64,000 nt of DNA from Candidatus Melainabacteria bacterium (GTDB taxonomy: Bacteria > Cyanobacteriota > Vampirovibrionia > Obscuribacterales > Obscuribacteraceae), in contig PLXC01000059.1 in NCBI GenBank assembly GCA_003151275.1, positions 62,001 to 126,000 of the forward strand. Direction: 5' to 3'. Positions 62,925 to 64,000 of the stretch are shown one piece after another. The notes beneath the pieces were generated by a model, which was not told the DNA's origin, made no database searches, and worked only from the letters and a program-made list of their open reading frames with translations. The position numbers and the translations under genes were made by a program. How positions within the stretch are numbered: position 1 is the stretch's first letter; each line of letters starts with the position of its first letter.

Positions 62925-63403
62925 ATGTTGAACAAACAAACACTAGTTTTTGTCAGTGCACTCATCCTCGCGCTGCTCACCGTATCGGCGCAAGCTCAAC
63001 CACAACCACTACATAACTTGCACGACGCATACGTCCCGTTCGCAGGCATAATTGACTGGACTTTAGTAAGTCGTGCACGGACTTACCAAAGTCCAGTAAT
63101 TGAGGGAGAAGGACCAGCCGGAGTCGGAATGGAAATAAACCAGGACCGGGCGGGTCACTTCATTGTGCAGCGCCTAGAGCCGCAAGGTCCCGCTGAGAGG
63201 TCCAAGATTTCTATCGGAGACAGAATTCTACGAGTAAATGGCACTCAAATTGATGGTTTGCACATAAACGAAGTCGTAAGCTTATGCGTGGAGATATTGG
63301 AACAAAAGTAAGGCTGCAAATCCAAACTGTCAAAAGAAAACGCACAGTACTACTCAAGAGAAAGAAGATGGCGCCATCAAACCAATTGGGCGTTTTTGAA
63401 TAA
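62925..63403 (+). pseudogene. Exported PDZ-domain protein, frameshifted
   Basis: Starts at ATG 62925 (GTG 62916 also possible) with a signal peptide (LVFVSALILALLTVSAQAQ). The PDZ domain runs through RLEPQGPAERSKISIGDRIL and NGTQIDGLHINEVVSL, then is cut at 63311. In the next frame the same domain goes on with MRGDIGTKVRLQIQTVKRK and ends KKMAPSNQLGVFE at TAA 63401-63403. A one-base loss near 63278-63285 (AGCTTATG) explains it. Whether this is a true lesion, a sequencing slip or a slippery site is unknown. It lies 14 bases after the SGNH series. Confidence 0.7.
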
Positions 63404-63442
63404 GGACCTCCCGGATTCGTCACACAAGTGAATGGTTGATAA

Positions 63443-64000
63443 ATGAATCAAACACACTCGAACATCCTATTTCTAAGCCAAAATGCAGAAGACGGGCAAC
63501 AAGCGAAGACACTTTTCACCACAGAAGCGCAGAAAGCAGAACTCGCATGGACAGCCAACTCGGGACTGCTCTCAGATCTGCCAAGCCTCCAGGGACAAGC
63601 GAGTTTAATCATCATCCTAGAAAATGCAAACGAACCACCTGCAGTGCTGTCAAGCAACACTATTGAAGTAGAACACTGGAGGTTCTCAGCACCATCTGAA
63701 GTATCAAAGACAATCGAACAAAACCTTGGAAAGTTAATAGTCCGCCTGATTTTAAAGGGTGGAAAGCGTCAACCGACAACATCGCATCAACATCCCACGC
63801 ACAACCAACAAACCGCTGCAAAGACAGCTGCGAAGACAGCAGCAGTCCGCGTCTCATTAGACTCAAAAGGACGAGGAGGCAAGAAAGTTAGCGTCGTCTC
63901 CGGAGTACCCTTATCTGAATCAGCATTGGAAGATCTAACGACAAAACTGAAACGCACATGCGGCTCTGGTGGCACACTGAAAGACGGGCAAATTGAAATC
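63443..64000 (+). CDS. SUI1/YciH-domain protein with LMW-PTP-like N-terminus, partial
   Basis: The frame from ATG 63443 runs off the end of the window (186 codons visible). Residues ~138-186 match the SUI1/eIF1 (YciH) translation-initiation family: VRVSLDSKGRGGKKVSVVSG, then ALEDLTTKLKRTCGSGGTLK and DGQIEI. The first ~110 residues resemble a low-molecular-weight phosphotyrosine phosphatase in element order (ILFLSQNAEDGQQAKTLF, LIIILENANE, IEVEHWRFSAPSEVSKTI) but lack the catalytic C-x5-R loop. A linker with a His/Gln part and KTAAKTAA joins them. The start is ATG 63443, downstream of a weak ribosome site. Confidence 0.75.
   Translation, partial: MNQTHSNILFLSQNAEDGQQAKTLFTTEAQKAELAWTANSGLLSDLPSLQGQASLIIILENANEPPAVLSSNTIEVEHWRFSAPSEVSKTIEQNLGKLIVRLILKGGKRQPTTSHQHPTHNQQTAAKTAAKTAAVRVSLDSKGRGGKKVSVVSGVPLSESALEDLTTKLKRTCGSGGTLKDGQIEI

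Noticed and set aside
1..64000. HIP1 octamer (GCGATCGC) enrichment as in many cyanobacteria
   Set aside because: Only a few copies were noticed (for example near 45990 and 56071), with no sign of enrichment; a proper count was not possible.
1..64000. tRNA genes, rRNA, CRISPR arrays, transposases and integrases
   Set aside because: No cloverleaf-like T-arm with matching acceptor stem, no ribosomal sequence, no regular repeat-spacer array and no DDE or recombinase motif was seen.

Overview
The window carries a dense bacterial chromosome segment with about 58 genes on both strands and only small non-coding gaps. There are no rRNA genes, tRNA genes, CRISPR arrays or transposases that I can see. 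The gene content (OmpR-type regulators, HtrA protease, many exported Thr/Pro/Ser-rich proteins, DXP isoprenoid pathway, a complete hyp operon, MBOAT plus SGNH acetylation genes) fits a Gram-negative-type heterotroph. My best guess is a non-photosynthetic relative of the Cyanobacteriota (Vampirovibrionia / Obscuribacterales-like). This is inference from gene style, not proof.

Layout. 1-8.1 kb: assorted housekeeping and unknown genes (TPR protein, truncated hemoglobin, S4 protein, a 49-residue membrane peptide, aldo/keto reductase plus MFS transporter, M28 peptidase, RidA). 8.2-12.5 kb: a decayed region with an arsB-like permease carrying an internal deletion, an apparently intact nickel permease, a broken hydrogenase protease, an internal fragment of a [NiFe]-hydrogenase large subunit, and a TPR/NHL chimera. 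12.5-19.5 kb: an intact, tightly coupled maturation operon hypF-hypC-gmhA-like-hypD-hypE-hypA-hypB. 19.5-25.4 kb: a REC-HisKA protein, three LRV-repeat paralogues, and a pair of acyltransferase paralogues of which one has lost its catalytic residues. 25.5-30.4 kb: ybaB-recR-bpt, dxs and a CheY-like regulator. 30.5-40.6 kb: exported proteins including a large VIT/VWA protein. 41-45.3 kb: a CHASE2 histidine kinase, its LuxR-type regulator and an exported protein that shares sequence blocks with the VIT/VWA protein. 45.4-56.8 kb: amino acid permease, dnaX, acylphosphatase, a J-domain coiled-coil protein, der, plsY, htrA and an OmpR-type regulator. 57.3-63.4 kb: an MBOAT acyltransferase followed by three translationally coupled SGNH-like paralogues and a frameshifted PDZ gene. 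The window ends inside a gene with a SUI1/YciH domain.

Two repeat systems run across the window. One is a family of about 27-bp palindromes (core ACCGATATCGGT, or the variant ACCGATGACGGT) found nine times between genes. The other is a 160-190 bp repeat present twice in opposite orientation, each copy with one of the palindromes on the same side. The most interesting biology is the contrast between a ruined hydrogenase structural locus and a perfectly kept maturation operon beside it. Next come the palindrome family and the SUI1 fusion. No nucleotide or protein search could be run, so all family assignments rest on motifs recognised by eye.
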